DNA of 64,000 nucleotides from Siphonodentalium dalli (GCA_032622095.1 CP136067.1:92556707-92620706), one strand, 5' to 3'; counted from the first letter of the stretch, positions 35,090 to 47,569 are shown. The notes: a model not told the origin generated them from the sequence alone. Made by a program: numbers and translations.

Positions 35090-36715
35090 TGTAACCGGGT
35101 TACATCGGTTACAAGTCAAAATTATCAGACGTGTTTTCTGTCACAAAGTTACATTTGGAAGTCGTTTCAAAAATGCGACGTGTGTTTTGTCACAAAGTTA
35201 CAAATGCTTATCAGAGAATTACTCCAAATAGGAAAATGAAAATATTCCCTCCCATCCTTGTTTCAAAAGGGTTACACAGTTACATTTGCAAGTCGTTTCA
35301 AAAATTTGATGTGTTTTTTGTCACAAAGTTACAAATGCTTAGCAGAGAATTACACCAACTAGAAAAATGAAAATATTCACCCATCCTTGTTTAGAAAGGG
35401 TTACAAAGTTACATTTGCAAGTCGTTTCAAAAAAGCGATGTGTTTTTTGTCACAAAGTTACAAATGCTTATCAGAGAATTACTCCAACTAGGAAAATGAA
35501 AATATTTCACCCATCCTTGTTTAAAAAGGGTTACAAAGTTACATCTGCAAGTCGTTTAAAAAATCCGACTTTCTTTTTTGTCACTTAGTTACAAATACTT
35601 ATCAGAGAATAACCGGAACTAAAAACATGAAAATATTTCTCCTATCCTTGTTTAAAAAGGTTTGCAAGTTACATTTTGGAAATCGTATCAAAAATCCGAC
35701 GTGTTTTTGTCACATATTTACAAATGGGCTTCAACATCTTAAGGTCCCATCATAAAAATGGGTATGTGCCTATATCGTTGGATTCTGGCATATAATATGG
35801 AGATTGGGACATATCAGGACCGTCCTGCATCTGTACATGGCTCACGTATAGTTTACTTAGGTTTAAACTGCACTGGCTCAAATTAGGGGTTCACCATTTT
35901 AAGGGTCCATCATAGAAAATTGTTATGTGCCTATATCTTTGGATTATGGGCATACAAGTTGGATACTGGGACATATCTGGACCCTCCTGCATCTCGACAT
36001 GACTCAGGTATAGCTGACATAGGTTTTCGCTGCACGGGCTCAAATTTGGGGTTCTCCATTTTAAGGGACCATCATAAAATCGCTGATTCGCATTCTCAAC
36101 AACGTTATATCCCTTATAAAAAAATATTTTCATTTTTCTAGTTGGAGTTATTCTATGATAAGCACTGGTAACTTTGTGACAAAAAACACGTCGAATTTTT
36201 TAAACGACTTGCAAATGTAACTTTGTAACCGTTTTTAAACAAGGATATGTGAAATATTTTCATTTTTATGGTTGGAGTAATTCCCTGATACCCCTTTGTA
36301 ACTTTGTGACAAAAACACGGCGCATTTTTGAAACGACTTCCAAGTGTAACTTTGTAACCATTTTTAAACAAGGATAGGTGAAATATTTTCATTTTTCAAG
36401 TTGCTGTTATTCTCTGACAAGCATTTGTAACTATGTGACAAAAAACACGTCGGATTTTTTAAACGACTTCCAAATGTAACTGTGTAACCCTTTTTAAACA
36501 AGGATAGGTGAAATATTTTAATTTTTCTAGTTGCGGTTATTCTCTGATAAGCATTTGTAACTATGTGACAAAAAACACGTCGGATTTTTGAAGCGACTTC
36601 CAAATGTAACTTTGTAACCCTTTTTTAAACAAGGATAGGTGAAATATTTTCATTTTTATAGTTGGAGTAATTCTCTGATAAGCGACTTGCAAATGCAACT
36701 TTGTAGTCTCTTTTA
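35090..36715. mobile_element. Foldback-like element, copy 1
   Basis: Left arm 35095-35725: direct ~131-bp monomers (TCACAAAGTTACAAATGCTT, ATCAGAGAATTACTCCAA, AAAATGAAAATATTTC, CATCCTTGTTTAAAAAGG, GTTACATTTGCAAGTCGTTT). Centre 35726-36110: two ~163-bp repeats with CCATCATAAAAATGGGTATG and TATGTGCCTATATC. Right arm 36111-36715: the same monomers in reverse orientation. Arms made of tandem subrepeats facing inward are the hallmark of foldback elements. No transposase is seen. The small 79-aa ORFs in both orientations are monomer translations. Confidence 0.7.
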
Positions 36716-36889
36716 AACTCGTTCCCACCATAGTTATTCTTACAACGACTTCTTCTCAAATTTCATTGGTCCGAATGGGTTCATATTTGGTACAAACGGT
36801 CCTTGGGGGACTGTGATTCAGATTGTTCAAATGAGGTCACTGGGTTGAATTTGGGCGGAGCCAGTAACATAACTCCAAAAAAAACGTTA
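36716..36889. repeat. AGCTCACCTG family, partial copy
   Basis: Contains ACGACTTCTTCTCAAATTTC, GAATGGGTTCATATTTGGTA, CAAATGAGGTCACTGGG and GGGCGGAGCCAGTAACATAA, the right half of the family. Confidence 0.8.
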
Positions 36890-38725
36890 CATTAGGAAAT
36901 CTTTTTTTAAAATGTGACGTGTTTTTAGTTACATAGTTACATTTGGAAGTCGTTAAAAAAATGCGATGTGTTTTTTGTCACAAAGTTACAAATGCTTATC
37001 AGAGAATTACTCCAAATAGGAAAATGAAAATATTTCCTCCCATCCTTGTTTAAAAAGGGTTACACAGTTACATTTGCAAGTCGTTTCAAAAATGCGATGT
37101 GTTTTTTGTCACAAAGTTACAAATGCTTATCAGAGAATTACTCCAAATAGGAAAATGAAAATATTTCCTCCCATCCTTGTTTAAAAAGGGTTACACAGTT
37201 ACATTTGCAAGTCGTTTCAAAAATGCGATGTGTTTTTTGTCACAAAGTTACAAATGCTTATCAGAGAATTACTCCAAATAGGAAAATGAAAATATTTCCT
37301 CCCATCCTTGTTTAAAAAGGGTTACAGAGTTACATTTGCAAGTCGTTTCAAAAATGCGATGTGTTTTTTGTCACAAAGTTACAAATGCTTAGCAGAGAAT
37401 TACTCCAACTAGAAAAATGAAAATATTTACCCATCCTTGTTTAGAAAGGGTTACAATGTTACATTTGCAAGTCGTTTCAAAAATGCGATGTGTTTTTTGT
37501 CACAAAGTTACAAATGCTTAGCAGAGAATTACTCCAACTAGGAAAATGAAAATATTTCACCCATCCTTGTTTAAAAAGGTTTACAAAGTTACATTTGCAA
37601 GACGTTTAAAAAATCCGACTTTATTTTTTGTCACATAGTTACAAAATAAATGCTTTTCAGAGAATAACCGGAACTAAAGAAATGAAAATATTTCTCCTAT
37701 CCTTGTTAAAAATGGTTACAAAGTTACATTTTGGATGTCGTATCAAAAATCCGACGTGTTTTTTGTCACATATTTACAAATGGGCTACAACATTTTAAGA
37801 TCCGATCATAAAATGGGTATGTGCCTATATCGTTGGATTCTGGCATATAATATGGATGCTGGGACATATCAGGACCGTCCTGCATCTGGACATGGCTCAC
37901 GTATAGTTTACTTAGGTTTAAACTGCACTGGCTCAAATTAGGGGTTCACCATTTTAAGGGTCCATCATAGAAGATTGTTATGTGCCTATATCTTTGGATT
38001 CTGGGCATATAAGTTGGATACTGGGACATATCTGGACCCTCCTGCATCTCGACATAACTCAGGTATAGCTGACATAGGTTTTCACTGCACGAGCTAAAAT
38101 TTGGGGTTCTCCATCATAAAATCGCCAATTCACATTCTCAACAACGTTATATCCCTTTTAAACAAATATTTTCATTTTTCTAGTTGGAGTTATTCTATGA
38201 TAAGCACTGGTAACTTTGTGACAAAAAACGCGTCGGATTTTTGAAACGGCTTCCAAATGTAACTTTGTAACCCTTTTTAAACAAGGATAGGTGAAATATT
38301 TTCAATTTCTGGTTGGAGTAATTCTCGGATAAGCATTGGTAACTTTGTGACAAAATACACGTCGGATTTTTGAAACGGCTTCCAAATGTAACTTTGTAAC
38401 CCTTTTTAAACAAGGATGTGTGAAATATTTTCATTTTTATAGTTGGAGTTATTCTCTGATAAGCATTTGTAACTTTGTGACAAAAACACGTCGGATTTTT
38501 GAAACGACTTTCAAATGTAACTTTGTAACCCTTTTTTTAGCAAGGATAGGTGAACTATTTTCATGTTTCTCTTGTTGCGGATTTTCGCAGATAAGCATTT
38601 GTAACTATGTGACAAAAAACACGTCAGATTTTTTAAACGACTTCCAAATGTAACATTGTAACACTTTTTAAAAAAACGTCGGATTTTTGCAACGACTTGC
38701 AAATGTAACTTTGTAACCCTTTTTA
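36890..38725. mobile_element. Foldback-like element, copy 2
   Basis: Same plan as copy 1: direct arm 36890-37770 with exact 131-bp spacing (36978, 37109, 37240, 37371), centre 37771-38160 closely matching the copy 1 centre, and inverted arm 38161-38725. Copy 2's left arm has more, and more uniform, monomers. Copies 1 and 2 are separated by a fragment of the AGCTCACCTG family. Confidence 0.7.
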
Positions 38726-39095
38726 GCTCACCTGAGACGAAGTCTCCGTTGGAGCTATAGTCATCACTCCTCGTCCGTCGTCCGTACGTCCGTCCGTTCG
38801 TCAAGAATAATATTCTCCTCCCGAACCGTAAGACGGAATGGGTTCATATTAGGCGTGGATGTCCCCTAGATGAATCGCATTCAGATTTGTTCAAATGGGG
38901 TCAGCCGGTCAAATAGTTGCGAAGCTAGGACCATAACTCTTTCCCACAATAGTAATTCTTACAACGACTTCTTCTCAAATTTCATTAGGCCGAATGGGTT
39001 CATATTTTGTACAAAGGGTCCTTTGGGGATTGTGATTCAGATTTGCTCAAATGAGGTCACTGGGTCGAATATGGGCGGAGCCTGTAACATTAACT
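38725..39095. repeat. AGCTCACCTG family, copy 2
   Basis: Complete copy: AGCTCACCTGAGACGAAGTC, a CCGTCCGTACGTCCGTCC run, two TTCATATT blocks and GGGCGGAGCCTGTAACATTA. It abuts the right arm of the second foldback-like element. Confidence 0.85.
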
Positions 39096-39502
39096 AAAAC
39101 AAATGTTTGTTATATTCGGATTTTTGGAATTTTCACATTGTTCAATTTACCAAACAAAAAAATAACCTTTTAAACATGTTATAAAGTTTGAAAAAAAATG
39201 AAACCATTATAACATCTGCAGAGTCATGAAATTTTAATCTGTAATGAAATTACGGAAACATTCTATTACCCATCCCCCTCCCACATGGTCCTGACCAACC
39301 CCTACCACCCCCCACCCTACCCCAACCGACATCCCTTCCAACCGATATCATCTCCAACTTCCAACTTTAATAACTGTTCTATCCAGACCAGATATATATT
39401 TCTGCAGGGAGACGGAGAGAGACACGGGTCTTTAATCTAGATTACAATAATATATGTCATCTGGCAACTTCTGTAAACAACACTGCTAGCAATTTAAAAC
39501 AA

Positions 39503-39950
39503 ACAGCCTGAATTTAGTGTGTCTGACATTTGCAGAATGAGGTCACCAGAAGGTGAATTTAGTGTTGCTACCCCGTATATCAGGCAAGCATAACCAAATA
39601 CACCCTCCAGGGACCTAATTCTTCTCAGGCATCATCTTCTGGGAAGTATCTTAAGTATCAAATAGAAATTTTGTTTTAGTTACTTTTTGACTTTTCCCCT
39701 TCTGTTCAGTTTCTATGTCCCCCTAATTAGCAGAAGATAAAATGCATAATTGAGGTGCTCAATGGGTATGCATTACAAACTTCAACTGTAGAACTTCAAT
39801 CTGTTCATAGGTTTCCCATGGCTGTTGGTGCCTAATCAGACTGAGGATGAATCCGGAGATGATAGCCCGCCTTGCGGAATAGTGTCATTAAATTTACCTT
39901 TTGGGAATCTCATTCTGCAAATGTCAGACACACTATATTCAGACTTGGCT
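39503..39950. mobile_element. MITE with ~75-bp inverted ends
   Basis: The left end (AGTGTGTCTGACATTTGCAG, AATGAGGTCACCAGAAGGTG) and right end (CTGCAAATGTCAGACACACT, preceded by TTACCTTTTGGGAATCTCAT) are inverted copies. The ~290-bp interior has no coding frame. Confidence 0.8.
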
Positions 39951-40011
39951 GAAATATTATTTTTTTAACCACCACTTATCCAGATGAAATCATACCCTGC
40001 TTTTTTAAAGA

Positions 40012-40374
40012 CAAATTGGGGGTATATTGGATTGAATTTGTCTTCTTGTCTGTCAGGCGGTCCTTCCACCGTCTGTCTGTTGGGATGTCTATCCATCCGT
40101 TTATCAACAATTGTTATCCTCTCCATATTAAAGTCCAAATATGTTTATATATTTCAGTATGCATGTTCCCTAGGTGACTCACAATCAGATTTGTTCAAAT
40201 CAGTTCATCAGATCAAATAGGAGCGAAGCTAGGGCTATAACTCTTTCCCTCCATAGTAAATATTAAAATAATATCTTCCCAAGAACCGTTGAGCCTATAT
40301 TAGCTTATATTTGGCATGGATTGTACTTGGGTGGCCGGGTTCAGATTTGTTCAAATGGGGTCATTTTTAGGAAA
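40012..40374. repeat. AGCTCACCTG family, 5'-degenerate copy
   Basis: Lacks the AGCTCACCTG start but keeps the CCGTCTGTCTG-like run, CAGATTTGTTCAAATC, GCGAAGCTAGGGCTATAACT, TCCCTCCATAGTAA and the second CAGATTTGTTCAAATGGGG block. Confidence 0.7.
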
Positions 40375-40500
40375 TGAGGTCCCAAGAGGGTGAATTCGTT
40401 GATACTATTCCACCTTGGAGAATAGAGTAATTAAACTTACCTTTTGGGGACCTTTTTCTGCAAAGGTCAGACACACTAAATACAGACTTGGCTGTTCCAA
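40375..40500. mobile_element. Shortened palindromic relative of the 39503 MITE
   Basis: Only the two end sequences remain, almost back to back: GAGGTCCCAAGAGGGTGAAT and TTACCTTTTGGGGACC, then GGTCAGACACACTAAATACA and GACTTGGCTG. It looks like an internal deletion product of the same family. Confidence 0.7.
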
Positions 40501-40519
40501 TATTATTTTCTTAACCACC

Positions 40520-41290
40520 ACTTATCCCTATTGGATATTGGGGGGTATATTGATATTACTAGATGAATGGATCTCATAGATGGGATTCACATTTGTAATA
40601 ATAGGGGCAGAGATAAGAGATTTAACTCTCCTCTATCCTGTTTTGTACTGGTATAATATTGATTTCTAGGCAGTATGTTGGGGGCAATGTTTGAGGCAAT
40701 GGGAAGGAGTGTAAAGGGGTGAAGTCTTGGCCCCCTACTTTTATAAAAAAAATTGAACAGTTGAAAATTTCATGCATGATACAACATTAGTTGTAGATTA
40801 GATGTTCACATCAAAAATAGGTTAGAATTGTTCTCATAGTTTGGTTTGATTTTCCAACATGTATGTTTTTAAACCAACCGTCCATATGTTCCTACTTCAG
40901 GTTAAACTGTTGGACCAAATTGGCCACAAATTTTAACTTTATGGGGTTTGTAATTTTCAAACGTTTGAGAGCTTGACGTACTGGTACCAGTTGTAAAATT
41001 CAACCTAAGAGGGATGTGCAAAAGAATTTTTGTGAACCTAGTACTGTGGTATGGTTGTCTTCTTTAAAAGGTAAGAGGTTGGAGGTTTGTTAGTGGTGTG
41101 CAATTATAAATTTCAAGTTGAAGAGCCCTGCTCATCTGAGAACCTCCAGCTATGTACATGTTGAGAACTACTTGTCTTAAGTGATATTGTCATGTACTGA
41201 CTCTTGTAGCCTTCAGAGTCCCAGTCTTCTCAATATATACAGTCTGGTGGGCGATCCAGTCATTGACTGTCTTGTTTGCATTATAGCAGA
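40520..41290. repeat. ~750-bp interspersed repeat, copy 2
   Basis: Colinear with 19780-20530. Shared phrases include AATAGGTTAGAATTGTTCTC, TTTTAAACCAACCGTCCATA, GTTAAACTGTTGGACCAAAT, GTGGTATGGTTGTCTTCTTT and TTCAGAGTCCCAGTCTTCTC. Its left end joins the palindromic MITE in the same order as the TTAACCACCACTTATCC phrase at 39965 and 40513. Confidence 0.8.
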
Positions 41291-42283
41291 TGAATTCTTG
41301 CAATAGCTCATTGGTCTCATTGCTTGCTGATATCTTCGCAAAATATAGAAAACAAAAACAAAAACAAATGATGGAATTGCCAGACGTGATATGTTGCTGC
41401 TATTTTAGATTTTAGAGCTAATTATGATGTAGGTTCTTAGCCCTGAATTAATGATACCGATCACAATGCCAATTTGTATTGTAGGACTTAATGGAAATAC
41501 ATATGTTTCAATCAAACACAGCATCTCCATCATGTTGACATCAATTAACAATAATATCAAATGGTTTTCTGTTGTTCGTTGATGTAAACATGATTCTGTG
41601 ATTCATTGTAAAACAGAGGAAGGCTTTTGGGCCGAAAGTGTTAAAGTTGAGCAAATTAATTTATTCTTACATGATTACTACGACTGATGATTACTGGCTA
41701 TCCATACCTACTGGACTTCAGTTCAAAATAGGCTAGTGTTGTCAGAAAGCCAGTCTCGAAGCAGTAAATTTTCATTTTAAATACGACAGCTCAAACGAAG
41801 GTTTGAGTTTAGTGACAAGTCAAATGAAGATTTGAGTTTATGCAAACAACCTGTTCCAATCATCAATTTGCACTATAATTTGATTGTTTATGATTACTGG
41901 GAATATTATTCATATAATTAGATTGCAACATTATGTATGTATTCTGTGTGAGCTTTGTCGTCATATGAATCATTTTGTATTGACCATTTTAACGAATAGA
42001 GAAATCTTTCTAAACTTGTATTATGTTATGTTGTCCAGAAACTTGTTTAAATAGTATCACTGAATAACATATACTAACTGCTGAATACAGAAATATTTAT
42101 TAGTTCTGAGATTTGATTTTGGGTCTATGAAAATGAATTTTGTTTTATGTCTATTTCTCTAAGTTTCAGATGTTGGTTTCTCTTAGAAACTTCAGGATCT
42201 TTCATAATAGATTTTATAGAGTAAAATCCTTGCCGGCTGTGATATGATTATTATAATATAATTTTGACCTGATTTTGTTTCTA
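41291..42283. other. Intergenic, no gene recognised
   Basis: A/T-rich. A short direct repeat AGCTCAAACGAAGGTTTGAG / CAAATGAAGATTTGAGTTTA lies near 41790-41840. No coding region seen. Confidence 0.5.
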
Positions 42284-42665
42284 GCTCACCTGAGACGAAG
42301 TCTCCGGTGGAGCTATAGTCATCACTCCTCGTCCGTCGTCCGTCCATCCGTCCGTCCGTCAACAATTATTTTAACTTCTTCTCCTCTGGAACCATAAGAC
42401 CAAATGGGTTCATATTTGGTGTGGATGTTCCCTATGTAACTCACATTCAGATTTGTTCAAATGAGGTCATTGGGTCAAATAGTTGCGAAACCATGACCAT
42501 AACCCATTCCCTCCATAGTAATTCTTTTAAACATCTTCTCAACTACCATCAGGCCAAATGGGTTCATATTTGGTATGAAGGATCCATGTGTGACTGGGGT
42601 TCAGCTTTGTTTAAATGAGGTCACTGGGTCAAATTTGGGCGGGGCCAGGGACATAACTCCAAAAA
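42284..42665. repeat. AGCTCACCTG family, copy 3
   Basis: Best-preserved copy: AGCTCACCTGAGACGAAGTC, TCCGGTGGAGCTATAGTCAT, a CCGTCCGTCCGTC run, GGGTTCATATTTGGTGTGGA, CAGATTTGTTCAAATGAGGT and GGGCGGGGCCAGGGACATAA. Confidence 0.88.
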
Positions 42666-42711
42666 ACAATTAAGTTTTCTTTTATTTAACTCCATGGTCA
42701 ATTATATATAT

Positions 42712-43690
42712 ATACTAGAAGGTGACCCGACTTCGTCCGGGCTTTGACATTGAATTGACCATTTTGAAGGTCAAGGTCAGGTGGGGTCACGAATTGACCC
42801 GTTCAAAACACTCCCTGGAAACAATTACCAATCCGTCTGGCCGTTTTCCAACACCAACACCCCAAAAATGGTGGAAATTGGCCCAGCGGATACCGGGAAA
42901 TCGGCCCAGCGGATACCGAGATACCCTATGTATCAAATTTCGTCCGTAAATATCCGCCAGTTTTACCCGATTTGATTTCCACTAAAGTATATACACACGC
43001 TCATTAATTATCAAGCTTCAACGTAAAGATAAATCAGCATTGTGTGGTCAATTTTAACTAATTATTTTCTCGCAGTCAAAATTGAACAATATCGATGTTG
43101 TTGACATTGACGGCTTGGGGCCACCGGCAGATTCCATTTCGCAACAACGGAATAGCATTTCAGCTAAATGGATTCTTGGATGAGATTCCAGACCCGGGGG
43201 TAAATGTAAACGGCTTGAGCCTATGCGTGGTGTGAATATACAAAGAATAAATCTATCGACAATAGACCTAAGAATATTAGCTGTAACAAAATTTATATAT
43301 CAGAAATTGTAATAAATGATATATTTTGGGATAGATACACGATTTTTAATAGCCTGCAAATAGACAATATATATTGTAAATGCTATAATTTTGGGAAAAA
43401 TACACGATGCGTAATTTCTTGCTTACGTTCGTCGACGTATGAATATAGAGTTATCCTCCCTGCATCGCAGTGCTAAATGGCGTGATTAGCACTGCGGATC
43501 CCGAGATATGAGTTTTGAAGGTCAAGGTGACGTCGCACGGACAAATTAATAGGCCTATGTTACTCCTGGCCCGAAAATACCCCCACATACCAAGTTTCAT
43601 CAAAATCGGGTCGGCCGTTTTCGAGTTCATCGATTACAAACAAACAAACAAACAAACAGATCTTCCAAAATATATAATAGATAAATATAT
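42712..43690 (+). mobile_element. Interspersed element remnant, GGTGACCCGACTTCGTCC to (CAAA)n tail
   Basis: Starts after a TA run with CTAGAAGGTGACCCGACTTC. Ends with CCAAGTTTCATCAAAATCGG, GTCGGCCGTTTTCGAGTTCA, a (CAAA)4 tract and TATATAATAGATAAATATAT. This ending is common in short invertebrate interspersed elements. AAGGTCAAGGTCAGG (42767) and AAGGTCAAGGTGACG (43518) suggest two copies or an internal repeat. No coding region. The class is uncertain (SINE, LINE 3' end or Helitron-like). Confidence 0.5.
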
Positions 43691-44093
43691 ATATATATAT
43701 ATATATATTGTTCCCCCACCCCGTGGCCCTTTACTCATGTTCACTGCTTCTGTCACCCTGGTCCCAAAAATAATATTTAATCAAATTCTTGACAGAGAAT
43801 CATTAATAAGAAGCATTTACTTTGGCACTAACTGTATGCGGGGTATGTAAAGAACATTTCATGCACTGGTGTTTATTATTTACTCAAACCATTCAATCTC
43901 GTACCGTATCCTGGTGATCAACATATCATCGTGAAAATAGGTTCATATAGGACCTAAATAGTCACACAATGTTCATTTGGAGCTTATTTGATTCTGAAAT
44001 AAGCTCATATATGACTTATACCCGTTATGGCATTGAAATGACTTCCTTACCTAATACACTCAGACCAAACTGGCTTTATATCCGGAAGGTATA

Positions 44094-44935
44094 TTGGTGA
44101 AAACAAGACTAATGATAGATATGATGCAATTTACAAAGAAAACCAAGATGCCTGGTCTATTATTGATGATAGATTTTGAGATAGCATTTGACTGGATATC
44201 ATGGAAATTCATATTTGCTGCTATGAAATACTTTAACTTTAGTGAAACATTTATTAATTATATAAGAACTATATACATCTAATCCTCGTCGTGTATAAAT
44301 ATTAATGGGCAGATATCAAACTTCTTCAAACTAGAAAGGGGCTGTAGGCAAGGCGATCCCATATCCCCGTATATTTTGTATTGTGTGCCGAAATCCTCTG
44401 GATTATTGTGAGACAATCGAAGAATATTAACGGAATTGACGTGGGAAATACAAATGTAAGATTGTATCAGTATGCTGATGATACCTCGCTGTTTCTTGAC
44501 GGGTCACCGGAGTCTCTAGAGCAGCAATGCATGTACTTGGAAAATTCAGGCACGTTTCGGGTCTTAAGATAAATTATAATAAAACGCAGGCAGTGTGGAT
44601 TGGTACCAACGCAGATTGTACAGAAACTATATGTGACAGGTGACTGGAATCTGGAGACATTTAAAATGCTTGGCATAGAATTTCACAATGACACTGAACG
44701 TATGATTGATATTAATTTCTCAAAAGGTCTGATCCAATTGAAAAAAACTCTTGTGGCGTGGAGTAAACGCAATCTTACTGTGCTGGGTAGATTAACAGTA
44801 CTAAGATCACTTGATATTTCAAAACTAGTGCACCTTTTCTTAGCGCTACCAAATCCCCCTGACCAATTTATTAAAGATTTGAATAAAACAATGTTCGGTT
44901 TTATTGGGAATAATGGACCTGATAGAATAAATTGA
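44094..44935 (+). pseudogene. RT domain of L1/Tx1-like LINE, frameshifted
   Basis: Three reading frames carry successive RT blocks: 44094-44282 (motif A, D27 of its frame), 44381-44572 (motif C, YADD at residues 31-34) and 44600-44935 (post-catalytic region ending near PDRIN). DFE-x-AFD and the GCRQGDPISPY block place it in the L1/Tx1 group rather than CR1/Jockey, by pattern. Confidence 0.8.
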
Positions 44936-44983
44936 AAACAACACACCCAAGATTATACCGCGGGCGGATGCAAGAATGCCAAG

Positions 44984-46126
44984 ATGGTTGAAATTAACTC
45001 GTTTATAAATTCTTCGAAAATATCATGGGTTAAACGAGCGATTGCACCACAGTATACATGGGTTTCTGTATTAGAAAATGCATCTATATTTCAAAATTGT
45101 TGGTACCTTATGGCACCTTCCATCCTGAAAAAACAATCCAAATCAATTGATAATAAATTTTGGAAAGATGTGATAAAAGCTTGGATGTTATACTGCGACA
45201 AAATAGAGACGAAACACCAGTGTGACTTTAAATCTTTACCTCTAATTAGCTTGCATTTGGTAGACACTGTCAAATTTGTAGAACCTCGCTTGAAAGTATC
45301 CATGAAGGACAATATGATGTACATATCTGACTTCCAAGACTCGTCCGGAAATTTCTTAACACACGAAGACTTAATTTCATTACAAGGAATAAAACTTGAT
45401 TTCTTGACGTGTAATGGAATTATAAAATCTATAAAAATGCGTGAAACATCCCTAAGTAAAAGCGATAATATACTGTATCCGGTAGTTCCGTTTCAACTGA
45501 AATTTATACTTACACCAAATGGTACTAAATCGGCATATAAATTACTGCTGTCCACAGGATTGCCATATAAACAAATTCGTAAATGGGAAGGCAAATTGAA
45601 CAAAACCCATACTACAGAATGGTGGACCGAGGTGTTCCGCTGTCCGTTCTATCATGCCAATGATATTAAGCTTAAATGGTTCCAGTATAGAATTAACACA
45701 CGCATACTTTGTACGAATAAATTGTTAAAAACAATCAAAATTAATAACCGCGATTCGTGCTCTTTCTGCAAATACAATATTGAATCGATATCGCATATAT
45801 TCTGGGAATGCCCTATTATTCAAACATTCTGGAAAAATGTGGAGATGTGGGTATATAATATCACAAGTTACAGAATGCATTTGATCGTAGAAATGGCAAT
45901 ATTTAGCACTTCGCCCGAGAAAGCGCTTACACATTGGGTACGTTTCTTATTGTTTGTCAGATACCATAGTTATAGATTAAAGTGGAACAACAATACACCA
46001 AATATTAATGGCCTAAAAAGAGAACTAAACGCATATTTTCTGGCAGAACGTGTATCTTACTATAACCAATGTAGATACAAGCAATTCATGCGACGATGGT
46101 CCTATTTAGGACAATTAATTCAATAA
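44984..46126 (+). pseudogene. C-terminal part of LINE ORF2 with zinc-binding motif
   Basis: 380-codon open frame with no RT core. It contains C-x2-C-x8-H-x4-C (C259, C262, H271, C276) followed by TFWKNVEMWV, the zf-RVT signature found near the C-terminus of L1/Tx1 ORF2. This is the longest undamaged part of the element; the domain is thought to help bind template RNA. It is cut off from the RT frame by a stop near 44934. Confidence 0.8.
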
Positions 46127-46739
46127 ATTTCTCGTTATGATATATAGTTTTTCATATTGCTGCTCTGAGATATTCCACACTGCCTGCGCGTGTTTATATA
46201 ACAACAATATTACTTTAATATGACATATATAGACATCCCGATATAGATTTTCCAACAAAAAAACAAACAACCCATTATTATTTCAAATGACCATTGACTA
46301 TATACACCTGTGTATTTATATATGCCCTTCCCAACCTACCCCTCCCCACAAATTTAAAAAACAGACAAAAAGGCGGCAAAACATTTGATAAGTAATATGT
46401 CTAAATTGTATAAGATGTATATGTATTTGTTCTATGTTTCTTTTCTTACCCTGGAATTATTTTGTCTGAATAAAAATATTATAAATACAAGTTTCCTGCG
46501 AGCAACGTAGGGTACTTTGTTTGCGGTCACATGATACTGTGGCATCCCCCATTGCTCATTCTGATGAGGGCACCATAACACAATTTCACACAAACCTCAC
46601 AATTTAGAGTATTAATTCTCAGTTTACAAAACAAAAGCAGAATAACATACATGCAAGCAGTACCATTTCTATGACACATGCTTCGCGAAAATATACAACA
46701 ACTTTCGTCCGTTTAATGATCATTAAAATGTTTGCTAGG

Positions 46740-47545
46740 CTCACAAGTATTAACAAGGGTTGCGCATCAAAGATGGCTCTGGTCAAGTTTATTTGTTCAT
46801 AAGAGTGAATCGGTTCGATCGAGAATTACTAAAATGGACGATATCTCAGAACAAAGGGCCATAACTCAGGTAAGTTAAAAACAATCGGACAAACCTGGTT
46901 GTTTAACTCAATCAAGATACTGTTGTCAACTATTCATATACCCAATGTGAGTGGAATTGGTTGATGTTTGTTCAAGTTTTCGCGCTAATGGTCATAAAAT
47001 TACTAAATTAAATCTACAAACTCAGGTCAAAAACAAATTGGACAAACCTGGTTTTCAAAATCGATCGAGATTTTGTTGTGACAGGTCCATTTACCCAATA
47101 TGAATGGAAGTTTGACCATGTTATCACATTAGAGACATGCAATTGCTACACAAGGCAAACGAAGGGCCATAACTCATTTAAAATAAATCGGACAAACCTC
47201 GTTTTCGAACTCGATCGAAATAGTGTTGTAAAGGGCCCGCATATCAAATATGAATGTAATTAGTTGATGTTTGTTCACGTTTCGCCATTAAGGTCAAAAA
47301 ACTGAATTGCTAAAAAATATACAAACTAAGAGCCATAACTCATGAAAAATAAATCGGGCAAACCTGGTTTTTGAACACGATCGAAATAGTGTTGTGAAAG
47401 TTCCACATATCAAATATGAAATTAATCAGTAGATGTTCATTCATATTTCGTCCTAAGGGTCATAACATTACTAAAAAATAGACAAACTAAGGGTAAAAAT
47501 GATAGGACAAATCAGGTTTTCAATATTGCTGTAAACGATCAATAC
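46740..47545. repeat. ~165-bp tandem repeat with 'gggccataactca' phrase
   Basis: About five imperfect copies of GGGCCATAACTCA, AAATCGGACAAACCTGGTTT, CGATCGAAATAGTGTTGT, CATATCAAATATGAATGTAA and TTGATGTTTGTTCA. Starts near 46857, 47021, 47164, 47330 and 47492. This phrase set is frequent in molluscan non-coding DNA. Confidence 0.8.
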
Positions 47546-47569
47546 ACCAAATGTGGATGACATTATACA

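Larger units (their letters stand above)
44030..46490 (+). mobile_element. Degenerate non-LTR retrotransposon (L1/Tx1-like), 5'-truncated
   Basis: Starts inside the RT domain (DQTGFISGRYIGE block near 44060-44100) and ends near AATAAAAATATTATAAATAC at ~46468-46490, a plausible polyadenylation end. RT motifs in order: motif A with LMIDFEIAFD (Asp near 44172), GCRQGDPISPY near 44345, YADD at 44471-44482, then a thumb region and a C-terminal CCHC-type RT zinc-binding motif. Endonuclease and ORF1 are absent. Several frameshifts and stops (around 44090, 44280, 44375, 44560, 44935) break it. It cannot retrotranspose itself. Confidence 0.85.

Noticed and set aside
35000-38804. Series of 70-97 aa ORFs (MKIFHLSLFKKGYKVTF type)
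   Set aside because: Translations of the 131-bp monomer in either orientation; period and frame follow the repeat.
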